A stretch of 14,891 nt of DNA, taken from NCBI GenBank assembly GCA_964356135.1, contig CAYHGV010000073.1, positions 1 through 14,891 on the forward strand, in the 5' to 3' direction. The notes below the pieces were generated by a model. It was given only the letters and a program-made list of their open reading frames with translations. It was not told the origin of the DNA and did not search any database. A program made the translations under genes and the position numbers. Positions 1 to 5,877 of this stretch are shown in pieces. Source of the stretch: CAYHGV01 sp964356135. Its GTDB lineage: Bacteria; Hydrothermota; Tepidihabitantia; CAYHGV01. Each line of letters starts with the position of its first letter. Position 1 is the first letter of the stretch.

Positions 1-1375
1 GTTCGTCTGGATTTACAACCCATTCGATTTTACCGTCATGGTTTACATCCATGCCGGCAGCCGGCTTGACCGTCTCGACGACTCGATCGCTCATCACCCA
101 CGGTTGGTGGTCTTGGAGCCCACCACTCGCGACCAGTGCCTCGCTTTTGGAGCTGAAATATCCAACCCTCACTTTGAAAATCGCGTTCTCGTCAACGATA
201 TAATAGGAAAGACCTTTTTTGTTCAACTCCTTCCCCAGGTTATCGGCATTGGTCTTTGAGCCGAAGGCACCGACCTGAATCGAAAAAAACGAGTCGGTTG
301 GTTGTGACGGAACTGCAATCGGCGGTGATGAAATCAGAACCGGCTGCTCTTCTACTCCGCCGCCCTTCCAATACAACCGGTTTTCGCTCGCCACGACTAA
401 TTTCTTTGTTTGGGGTTCGATTGCAAACTCCTCAACCGGTTCGGGAAACAGCTCCTCGCCTACCACCGCCAACCCGGGCAGATTAAAAATCTGCACCCGA
501 TTCCCCTGACTGGCAAACAGTTGATTGTTTTCGATTACTAAATGACTCCAGCCCGGTGCAGACTGTTTTGTCACAACCTGCCATTTCTGGATATCAACAA
601 CTACCAGTTGCTGGTTGGTGCTGGCAGCCAACACCGTTCCGTTGTAAGCAATATCGACCACCGGCTCTGAAACCGGCAGCCGCCGTACCATTTTCCCCTT
701 TTTCCAATCATAGATAAAAATTTCCCGCAGGGTCGTACCGGCGAGAACCGGACCGGCTGCGACGATCTTTTTCGCTCCGGCTGGAAACGGATGCGTTTTC
801 AACTGCCGCTTCCCTTCTTCAAAAATTTCGAGCCCACCCTCTGGTTTTGCTAAAAAGAGCCGCCCTTCGTCGGCTGAAAAAACCCAAATCCGTGGAGCCG
901 GTTCCAACGCAATGCTGTACCGGATCTTAATTTTTTGGGCGATATCGAATATCATCAGCTCGTTCTGAGCCAACAGGTCGAGTGAATTCTTATAGCGAAA
1001 CATCGCCTGGGGAAATTCGTATAACGGGAAAATATCGATAAATTGACCGCTGGTCGGATTGGTTTTGAACAAGCCCCGGGTGGTTAAGAGATAGAGGGCG
1101 TCTCTGCCCTCAATGCTCAACGGCTTTCCAAAAAAACCTATTTTTTGCACCTCCGATTGGCTGCTGAGGTCATATTTCAGGACCGCGGAACCCGTCAGGG
1201 CAAAAGCATATTGACCGCTGAACACAATCCTGTTTGCGGAGCATAAAACCGGAAGAAGAACGAAGACAATAATCTGTTTTAAATCGAGAGCCGTGAAAAG
1301 AGAAAACAGACCTAAAGGTCTGTTTCTACAACTGATAACTTTTCCGTGTGCATCGGCGTCGTTATCCGTGTCCAT
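1..1375 (-). CDS. Secreted propeller-like protein with SPOR domain (partial, C-terminus off window)
   Basis: The minus frame is open from about 1431 to position 1 and continues past the left edge. A hydrophobic stretch (KQIIVFVLLPVLCSAN) near 1210-1275 looks like a signal peptide. It is followed by about 300 residues of short beta-strand-like repeats such as VVDIAYNGTVLAAS and LVIENNQLFASQGNRVQIF, resembling a beta-propeller. A Pro-rich linker then leads to a clear SPOR domain around 120-300 (FSIQVGAFGSKTNADNLGKE, then FKVRVGYFSSKSEA). SPOR domains bind glycan strands stripped of stem peptides in the cell wall. Near the edge lies DVNHDGKIEW, a calcium-loop-like D-x-N-x-D-G motif. The start is uncertain: the only ATG, at 1375, has no SD and would translate a palindromic repeat before the signal peptide. 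It is the last visible gene of the ddl operon. SPOR is well supported; the propeller is inferred. Confidence 0.75.
   Translation of the reverse strand, partial: MDTDNDADAHGKVISCRNRPLGLFSLFTALDLKQIIVFVLLPVLCSANRIVFSGQYAFALTGSAVLKYDLSSQSEVQKIGFFGKPLSIEGRDALYLLTTRGLFKTNPTSGQFIDIFPLYEFPQAMFRYKNSLDLLAQNELMIFDIAQKIKIRYSIALEPAPRIWVFSADEGRLFLAKPEGGLEIFEEGKRQLKTHPFPAGAKKIVAAGPVLAGTTLREIFIYDWKKGKMVRRLPVSEPVVDIAYNGTVLAASTNQQLVVVDIQKWQVVTKQSAPGWSHLVIENNQLFASQGNRVQIFNLPGLAVVGEELFPEPVEEFAIEPQTKKLVVASENRLYWKGGGVEEQPVLISSPPIAVPSQPTDSFFSIQVGAFGSKTNADNLGKELNKKGLSYYIVDENAIFKVRVGYFSSKSEALVASGGLQDHQPWVMSDRVVETVKPAAGMDVNHDGKIEWVVNPDE
1304..1325. repeat. Perfect 9-bp palindrome (AAACAGACC-TAAA-GGTCTGTTT)
   Basis: Arms at 1304-1312 and 1317-1325 are perfect reverse complements around a TAAA loop. 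The palindrome lies just upstream of the signal-peptide codons of the SPOR protein, inside the region where its start codon should be. It may be a small intergenic palindromic repeat, or a hairpin in the message. It has no T-run that would make it a good terminator. Confidence 0.6.
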
Positions 1376-1383
1376 CCGCGTGT
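1344..1383. repeat. Degenerate CCGTGT/CCGCGTGT repeats
   Basis: CCGTGT occurs at 1344-1349 and 1366-1371, with CCGCGTGT at 1376-1383, separated by similar CATCGG/CATCCG pieces. Similar CCGTGG/CCGTGT words recur at 12294-12308. This looks like a low-complexity intergenic repeat filling the short gap between the creatininase gene and the SPOR gene. Confidence 0.4.
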
Positions 1384-1391
1384 AATTACTT

Positions 1392-2126
1392 CTAAACACC
1401 CGAAGCCTGCCAGAGACGGAAGATTTTCGTTATCTCCTCGGCAATCTTATTCGTGCAGGCGGTAAAATACTCTTTTGCCCGCTCCTCGTTAAAATCTATC
1501 TCCGGGTTGCCCGCTTCGTAGACTACAATCCGGGTGGGATGAGGGTGAGGCAGGAGTCCGGCTTTATCGAGATATGCCTGCTCGGGCCGGTAACGGCTCT
1601 TCTGGACTAACCCTGGCTCGGTCGCAAGAATTACCGCCGTCTCATCAACTGCCGCATGGCCCCCCCGTTTACCGTAAATCCCCTCGGTTACATCCTGGCA
1701 AAGCACCCACCAGTGGACCGTGATTGTCCGCGCCTTCTTCTCCTGATAGAGTTTATAGGCATTCCGCTTCAGCTCGTCGAAATGGCCGCCGTGGCCGTTG
1801 AGAACGATAACATTATGGAAGCCGACGTTAATCAGCGCAGCCAAAACCTCGTAGGTATATTTTTCAAACGTTTCCGGTGTCACCGTCATCGAACCGGGAT
1901 GGGCGATGAGTGAACGGGTAACCCCGTAGTAAATCGGCGGTGCAATCAAAAGGTTCAGCCGGTCGGCTAATATCTGGGCAAACTTCTCGGGGATAATCGT
2001 GTCGGTGCCGATCGGTATCACCCCGTGCGCCTCCATCGTTCCGATCGGCAGGATACAGCTGTTAATCCGCTTGGGCACTAAATCGGCAAACTCGTCCGCG
2101 GTCATTTTCCAGAATTCACGTTTCAT
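1392..2126 (-). CDS. Creatininase-family metal-dependent amidohydrolase
   Basis: This 244-residue protein has the full creatininase-family signature. LPIGTMEAHG with a following GTDT (residues 26-43) supplies the metal-binding Glu32, His34 and Asp42. GSMTVTPETF is at 78-87, NGHGGH at 110-115 with a conserved His, and GGHAAVDETA at 155-164 with a likely metal ligand Glu162. Known members hydrolyse cyclic or linear amides (creatinine, formamides, mycofactocin precursor); the substrate here cannot be read from sequence. The start is firm: AGGAGGTG lies seven bases before the ATG. It follows the ligase gene by 19 bp and so is probably cotranscribed with it. Placement between a peptidoglycan-precursor enzyme and a peptidoglycan-binding protein suggests, but does not show, an envelope-related amide substrate. 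Confidence 0.9.
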   Translation of the reverse strand: MKREFWKMTADEFADLVPKRINSCILPIGTMEAHGVIPIGTDTIIPEKFAQILADRLNLLIAPPIYYGVTRSLIAHPGSMTVTPETFEKYTYEVLAALINVGFHNVIVLNGHGGHFDELKRNAYKLYQEKKARTITVHWWVLCQDVTEGIYGKRGGHAAVDETAVILATEPGLVQKSRYRPEQAYLDKAGLLPHPHPTRIVVYEAGNPEIDFNEERAKEYFTACTNKIAEEITKIFRLWQASGV

Positions 2127-2145
2127 CTATCACCTCCTGGTTTTA

Positions 2146-3111
2146 TCATTTTAAATCTTTCGGGAAAAACCGCAGCGCGCTCTTCAATATCTCAAAGACC
2201 AGCTCATCGTACGAGATACCGATAGAAGCGGCTTCTGCCGGCAAGTCCGAAAGGTCGGTCATCCCGGGCAGGGTGTTGATCTCCAGGAACATCGGCTGCT
2301 TGTTATCCAGAACCACCAGGTCGACCCGGGAGAACCCTTCGGCGCCAATTGTGGTATGCGCCAAGAGGGCAAGCCTTTGAGTTATCTCCGTCGTCTCGGT
2401 ATCCAATCGGGCGGGAACGATAAAATCGGTAGCACCCTTGGTGTATTTCGCTTCAAAGTCGTAAAATTCCTGTTGCCTGGGCACCAGCTCCAGGACCGGC
2501 ATCGCCCGCAATCCGACAATTCCCACCGTTGCGATCATCCCTTTGACATATTTTTCTAAAAAAATGTCGCCGAATATATCACGTCCGTTCTGACATTTTT
2601 CGACGAGAAGATCGTTAGCTTTAATAATCTCCACCCCGACACTCGAACCTTCGTACCGCGGCTTCAAAACCACGGGCAGACGTAGCCGCTCTTCCGCTTC
2701 GCCGGTTTTGTCCTTCAAATTCGAATGTGCCGGAATAGCAACGTAGTCCGGCGTCGGAATCCCGGCTCGTTCAAACAGCATCTTGGTCGTTATCTTATCG
2801 ATACCGATCGCCGATGCCTCGACCCCGGAGCCGGTATAGGGTATTCCCGCAAGCTCGAGTGCGCCCTGAATCGTCCCGTCTTCACCCGGTTTGCCGTGAA
2901 GAATGACAAACGCAATATCGATCTTCGTTTGTTGTAGCTGGTTGGCAAAATTTCGGTCGACATCGATCTCGACCGCGTCAAATCCCTGGCGTTTGAGCGA
3001 CTGACAGACATTCCTCCCTGACCGCAACGAAATTTCCCGCTCACTCGACCAACCTCCCATTAAAACTCCAATCCGTTTTTTCAATAAAAAATCTTTGACT
3101 GAATTCGGCAT
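2146..3111 (-). CDS. ddl: D-alanine--D-alanine ligase
   Basis: This ATP-grasp ligase joins two D-alanines for the tip of the peptidoglycan stem peptide in the cytoplasm. Counting from ATG 3111 it has 321 residues, a usual length. Visible family motifs are GVLMGGWSSEREIS (about 16-29), LHGKPGEDGTIQG (71-83), YTGSGVEASAIGIDK (92-106), the glycine-rich GSSVG loop (155-159), YDFEAKYTKG (217-226) and the C-terminal EINTLPGMTDLS (277-288), which carries the metal- and substrate-binding Glu/Asn residues. The frame runs 41 codons further upstream, but that stretch has no family similarity. The chosen ATG sits about six bases after a good -10 box, so the transcript is probably leaderless. TTG at 3117 is a weaker alternative. 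It is the first gene of a minus-strand operon with the creatininase and SPOR genes. Confidence 0.93.
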   Translation of the reverse strand: MPNSVKDFLLKKRIGVLMGGWSSEREISLRSGRNVCQSLKRQGFDAVEIDVDRNFANQLQQTKIDIAFVILHGKPGEDGTIQGALELAGIPYTGSGVEASAIGIDKITTKMLFERAGIPTPDYVAIPAHSNLKDKTGEAEERLRLPVVLKPRYEGSSVGVEIIKANDLLVEKCQNGRDIFGDIFLEKYVKGMIATVGIVGLRAMPVLELVPRQQEFYDFEAKYTKGATDFIVPARLDTETTEITQRLALLAHTTIGAEGFSRVDLVVLDNKQPMFLEINTLPGMTDLSDLPAEAASIGISYDELVFEILKSALRFFPKDLK

Positions 3112-3116
3112 AGCCA

Positions 3117-3144
3117 ATTGTAATTTAAACTCCGGTGGCGTCAA
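3117..3144 (-). promoter_or_regulatory. Promoter of ddl operon, probably leaderless
   Basis: On the minus strand TTGACG (3144-3139) is followed after 16 bp by TACAAT (3122-3117). The last -10 base is five bases from the A of the ddl ATG at 3111, which places transcription start at or next to the start codon. No SD fits the ATG: a GGAG lies about 20 bases upstream, inside the promoter spacer. Confidence 0.6.
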
Positions 3145-3253
3145 GCAGATAGTAGATCCGGATTGACGCGGACTCTTCGGTCCAATTCTGTGTTGAAAAG
3201 CTACCAAAATTATCACGCTATCCGTCGCGTCCAATTTAAAGAATGGACGCGCG

Positions 3254-3453
3254 ATAGAACGACCGCAGGGAGTTCAAATCCGCCACGATCCGCCACACTT
3301 CTTGGCGGATTGGCGGACGAAACGGTAAAAGCACGAAAAATAAATATAGTATTTTCAATGATTTTCCAAATTTCGTGTTTTCTTGATTTGAGCTCCTTTC
3401 AGTCGCTCTATGCCTCGCATTTCGTGGCTTTGAGCTCCTGGTAGTCGCTCTAT
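3254..3453. repeat. Three copies of a 25-bp repeat, one inverted relative to the others
   Basis: ATAGAACGACCGCAGGGAGT and its next five bases (3254-3278) match, as reverse complement, the 25-bp units at 3387-3411 and 3429-3453. The latter two differ from each other only at three central positions (TTTCA versus GGTAG context). The first copy is more diverged. The arrangement makes a large imperfect inverted repeat around an AT-rich centre (about 3320-3385). No gene is supported anywhere from 3150 to 3530. Confidence 0.6.
3279..3317. repeat. TCCGCCA/TGGCGGA palindromic element, copy 1
   Basis: Two TCCGCCA units (3279-3285, 3289-3295), a CACTTCT spacer, then two TGGCGGA units (3303-3309, 3311-3317). 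The inner pair forms a perfect 7-bp stem and the outer pair extends the hairpin. It is one of three nearly identical copies in the window; the others are at 3453-3491 and 14612-14650. Confidence 0.8.
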
Positions 3454-3491
3454 CCGCCAAGCTCCGCCACACTTCTTGGCGGATTGGCGGA
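3453..3491. repeat. TCCGCCA/TGGCGGA palindromic element, copy 2
   Basis: Same layout as copy 1: TCCGCCA at 3453-3459 and 3463-3469, CACTTCT loop, TGGCGGA at 3477-3483 and 3485-3491. It overlaps by one base the end of the 25-bp repeat unit at 3429-3453. It lies about 45 bp upstream of the -35 box of the sigma-factor operon. Confidence 0.8.
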
Positions 3492-3534
3492 TTTCGTGGT
3501 AAAATGACTTTTTCTGCAGTCTCCTCCCCGACCC

Positions 3535-3563
3535 TTGACAAACCCCATTTTCCAGATTATATA
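3535..3563 (+). promoter_or_regulatory. Promoter of the ECF sigma operon
   Basis: TTGACA (3535-3540), 17-bp spacer, TATATA (3558-3563). This is a near-consensus housekeeping promoter and not a typical ECF GGAAC-type promoter, so the sequence gives no sign of autoregulation. The preceding 45 bp resemble the sequence upstream of the promoter at 6869. Confidence 0.7.
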
Positions 3564-3694
3564 AACAAACATCTTACAGGAGGCTAATAACGGAATTCTT
3601 GGAATACGGTCATATCTTCCCCCTTTATCCCATAATTCGCTCGCTGAAACCGATTTTCAGATTTCGGCGGTTCGCTTCGATCGCCATCCCTTGA
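3564..3694 (+). other. Sigma-operon leader with SD and possible short upstream frame
   Basis: About 125 bases lie between the promoter and the sigma-factor start. A perfect AGGAGG (3578-3583) has no ATG or GTG at the normal distance. TTG at 3599, 15 bases downstream, opens a 31-codon frame whose TGA (3692-3694) overlaps the TTG start of the sigma gene as TTGA. The sigma frame itself is also open upstream to 3565. Either a short leader peptide couples translation, or the sigma protein starts further upstream than 3691. Confidence 0.3.
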
Positions 3695-4218
3695 GTAACT
3701 TTTCTACAGATTTCCCGTCTACTATATTAGAAAAGGCAAAAAGATATGACGAACATGCTATTACTGAAATATATAAATACTTTTATCCCCGATTGTATCG
3801 GTTTATCACCTATCGGGTATCCGACCAAGAAACGGCAAAAGACCTTACCGCCGAGGTTTTTGTAAGAATGGTCGATAATATCAGATCGGTTCACAGTTCA
3901 TTAAGCGCCTGGCTTTACCGGATTGCCAACAATCTGGTTATTGACTATTACCGGAGTAAAGCTAAAGCCGCTACTGTCGAGCGCGATCCGGACGATTCTC
4001 TTGTCACCACCCGGGATCACGCACCCCGGATTTTAAACCAGGAGCGTATAAGAAAAGTCCTGCTCAAGCTGTCGCCCGAAGCGCAGACCGTCATCAATTT
4101 AAAGTTCATCCAGGGTTATACCAACCTCGAGGTTGCGGAGGTACTGGGCAAGAGCGAAGGTGCGGTTAAAGTCATTCAGTTCCGTGCTTTGCGCCGCTTA
4201 AAGGAGCTCATGCAATGA
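3691..4218 (+). CDS. ECF-type RNA polymerase sigma factor (sigma-70 family)
   Basis: This 175-residue protein has the two-domain ECF layout. Region 2 is about residues 18-90, with DLTAEVFVRM (51-60) and the -10 recognition helix AWLYRIANNLVIDYYR (73-88). After a short linker, region 4 is about 118-172, with LSPEAQTVINLKFIQGY and the helix-turn-helix EVAEVLGKSEGAVKVIQFRA binding the -35 element. It would redirect RNA polymerase to a stress or envelope regulon. The start is taken at TTG 3691, but there is no SD just before it and the frame is open to 3565, so a longer protein is possible. Its stop overlaps the next gene's start as ATGA, typical of a sigma/anti-sigma pair. Confidence 0.92.
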   Translation: MSNFSTDFPSTILEKAKRYDEHAITEIYKYFYPRLYRFITYRVSDQETAKDLTAEVFVRMVDNIRSVHSSLSAWLYRIANNLVIDYYRSKAKAATVERDPDDSLVTTRDHAPRILNQERIRKVLLKLSPEAQTVINLKFIQGYTNLEVAEVLGKSEGAVKVIQFRALRRLKELMQ

Positions 4219-4976
4219 AACACGCGGATGACATGATGATAAACGAACTTGACCTGAATCTTGTCGAACTTCTTGACCGCTCCCTCTCGGCTCAGGCTGC
4301 TCACGCTCCGACCGATCTGCGCGAGCTGCTCGAACTTGCCCGGGGATTGAAACAACTGCCCCAGCCGGAAATCGACCAAGACCATTTTCTCTCCACCCTT
4401 TTCAAACTCGGTGCCAAACTCCAGCACGCTCGGCGGCCATCCGTTTTCCATAGTGTCTGGCTACGGGCCGCGGCTGGAATCATTCTCTTTCTTACCCTGG
4501 GTCTGAGTGGCAGTCTCTTTTCCCAGAAGAGTAATCCCGGAGACCCGCTCTATCCGATAAAACTTTTGACTGAGAAAGTCCGGTTCTTTTTTACTTTTGA
4601 CCAGGCGGGTCAGGTCGAGCTGAGGCTTCAGTTTGCCGAGCGTCGTTCCCAGGAATTCATAAAAGATTTAGAAAAAAACAAAAAAGTCAACAAGCAGCTT
4701 TTAGCAGCTATGCTCGGAGAAGCCGAGCGGGCGCTGGAACACTCGACCGTTTTACCCGAAGCAAAACAGCAGCCGCTGATCGCGAAAGCCGAATCCCTCA
4801 ACCAATTCCAGTATCGGTTATTGACAAAGGCACAAACCCAAGCCGCCGGGGATAGTCTCGTCCTTGAGCAGGCAATGTGCAACTGCCGGGAACAGATGCA
4901 ACGGCTACAAAAAACTCATTGTCCCATGACACCGGAAGAGCAGATGAACTGCCCGATGGACCAGAAATGCTATTGA
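4215..4976 (+). CDS. Membrane protein with DUF5667-like domain and Cys-rich tail; presumed anti-sigma factor
   Basis: This 253-residue protein overlaps the sigma gene by four bases. Residues 1-80 are polar and presumably cytoplasmic, where they could bind the sigma factor. A transmembrane helix is at about 82-102 (AAAGIILFLTLGLSGSLF). Right after it comes NPGDPLYPIKLLTEKVRFFF with a helical AERRSQEF segment, the pattern of DUF5667 domains found next to ECF sigma factors. The C-terminus holds five cysteines (222, 224, 236, 246, 252), with CNC and two CPM motifs, rich in Met and Cys. By topology the tail would be outside the cytoplasm, so metal binding or thiol redox sensing is an attractive but unproven role. 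A classic zinc-binding anti-sigma motif (HxxxCxxC) was not seen. Confidence 0.8.
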   Translation: MKHADDMMINELDLNLVELLDRSLSAQAAHAPTDLRELLELARGLKQLPQPEIDQDHFLSTLFKLGAKLQHARRPSVFHSVWLRAAAGIILFLTLGLSGSLFSQKSNPGDPLYPIKLLTEKVRFFFTFDQAGQVELRLQFAERRSQEFIKDLEKNKKVNKQLLAAMLGEAERALEHSTVLPEAKQQPLIAKAESLNQFQYRLLTKAQTQAAGDSLVLEQAMCNCREQMQRLQKTHCPMTPEEQMNCPMDQKCY

Positions 4977-5015
4977 TGATGTTCAAGGACATTCCTCAGG
5001 GTAGAGAAGAATATT

Positions 5016-5582
5016 TTGAATAAAAGTTTATTGGCGCTACTAACCATACCCTGGATGGGTTTATACAGTCAGATGATGCCAATGATGGGTCAACTAAATT
5101 TGAATTATGGGGCTGGGCTGAAAGCTGGTTATTATAAAAGCATAGACTCAGAAAAGGGTAACTACTTTGCCGGATTTGCCCTTAGACTTAAAGCCATCTC
5201 CTTCTTAGCCGTTGAGACCGAATTTGATTATCGGGCACCGGAGCGGTTCTCTGATACTCTCAATATTCAAAGCTGGCCCTGGCTTATGTCCGGACTTTTC
5301 TATCTACCTATAAAACCCAATGCTGGCCCCTATTTCACCGTTGGTGGGGGTATGGTCTATTCTATTTATGACTACACACCAAATCCGGACCGGACTGAAC
5401 TGGAGATGGTCTTACGAATAGGCTTAGGCTTGGAATGGCTTTTCGTCAATAGATTGGCTCTCGATATAAGCATCCACCAGAATTTTAGCGGTTTTCAACA
5501 TCGCCATTGGTGGTCTGAAGATGAAGAAGAGAATCGTTCTGGCCCGGATGCGGGACTTGGTCTACTTTTCTATGTCCGTTAA
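5016..5582 (+). CDS. Small outer-membrane beta-barrel protein
   Basis: This 188-residue protein starts at TTG 5016. It has a short signal peptide (NKSLLALLTIPWMGLYSQ), then alternating aromatic/hydrophobic strands with polar turns: LNYGAGLKAGYYKS, FAGFALRLKAISFLAVETEF, PYFTVGGGMVYSI, LRIGLGLEWLFVNRLALDIS. It ends in GLGLLFYVR. This is the pattern of an 8-strand OmpA/OmpW-like barrel. It lies 39 bp after the presumed anti-sigma gene in the same orientation, so it is probably the third gene of the sigma operon and a candidate target or sensing partner of that system. No specific family is recognised. A Met-rich stretch (MMPMMGQ) just after the likely cleavage site is unusual. Confidence 0.75.
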   Translation: MNKSLLALLTIPWMGLYSQMMPMMGQLNLNYGAGLKAGYYKSIDSEKGNYFAGFALRLKAISFLAVETEFDYRAPERFSDTLNIQSWPWLMSGLFYLPIKPNAGPYFTVGGGMVYSIYDYTPNPDRTELEMVLRIGLGLEWLFVNRLALDISIHQNFSGFQHRHWWSEDEEENRSGPDAGLGLLFYVR

Positions 5583-5877
5583 ATCTTTCGAAAATCGTGC
5601 CGGGAAGACATTCCCACAAAAAGTGAATAGCAGAGCAAAAATTTATTGCTTTGGGAAAACCTTTGACAAGGTTCCGGCTCGTTTTATAGAATACCCAAAA
5701 GGGTGTAACAAATTGGGAGTCTGGTTTATACCATGCCCTTAGCGTTGCCTCGGCCTGCTTCTCTACCCAACCCCGCCTGAACCCCAAAGGGGATGAAAAA
5801 CTTCTTTTTGGACGGGCTTGACAAGTAGGTTTGTTCCGGTTAGATATAATCTATGCTGAAAGTTTTAAGGAGTTTTT
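5583..5877 (+). other. Intergenic region, no gene; orphan promoter-like site
   Basis: No convincing coding frame is visible. TTGACA (5663-5668) is followed by TATAGA at 16 bp (5685-5690) or TAGAAT at 18 bp (5687-5692). Nothing recognisable follows except a tiny frame, so a short untranslated RNA is possible. A small CCCC-AAA-GGGG hairpin lies near 5782-5792. The region ends with the promoter at 5818. Confidence 0.4.
5818..5850 (+). promoter_or_regulatory. Promoter upstream of the CoA-binding pseudogene
   Basis: A perfect TTGACA (5818-5823) is followed by TAGATA at 17 bp (5841-5846) and by a perfect TATAAT at 21 bp (5845-5850). The better-spaced and better-matching -10 boxes overlap. AAGGAG at 5867-5872 then precedes the TTG start of the broken gene at 5878. 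Expression signals thus look intact although the gene is not. Confidence 0.55.

Noticed and set aside
38..486. Plus-strand frames at the left edge
   Set aside because: They lie opposite the SPOR-domain gene, whose minus-strand frame carries a recognisable domain.
3163..3234. N-terminal extension of D-Ala-D-Ala ligase to 3234
   Set aside because: The extra residues have no family similarity, and the promoter for the gene lies inside this stretch.
3236..3541. Minus-strand open frame with repeated PPIRQEVWR segments
   Set aside because: The repeated peptide comes from the two palindromic DNA elements; the frame overlaps the sigma-operon promoter and looks non-coding.
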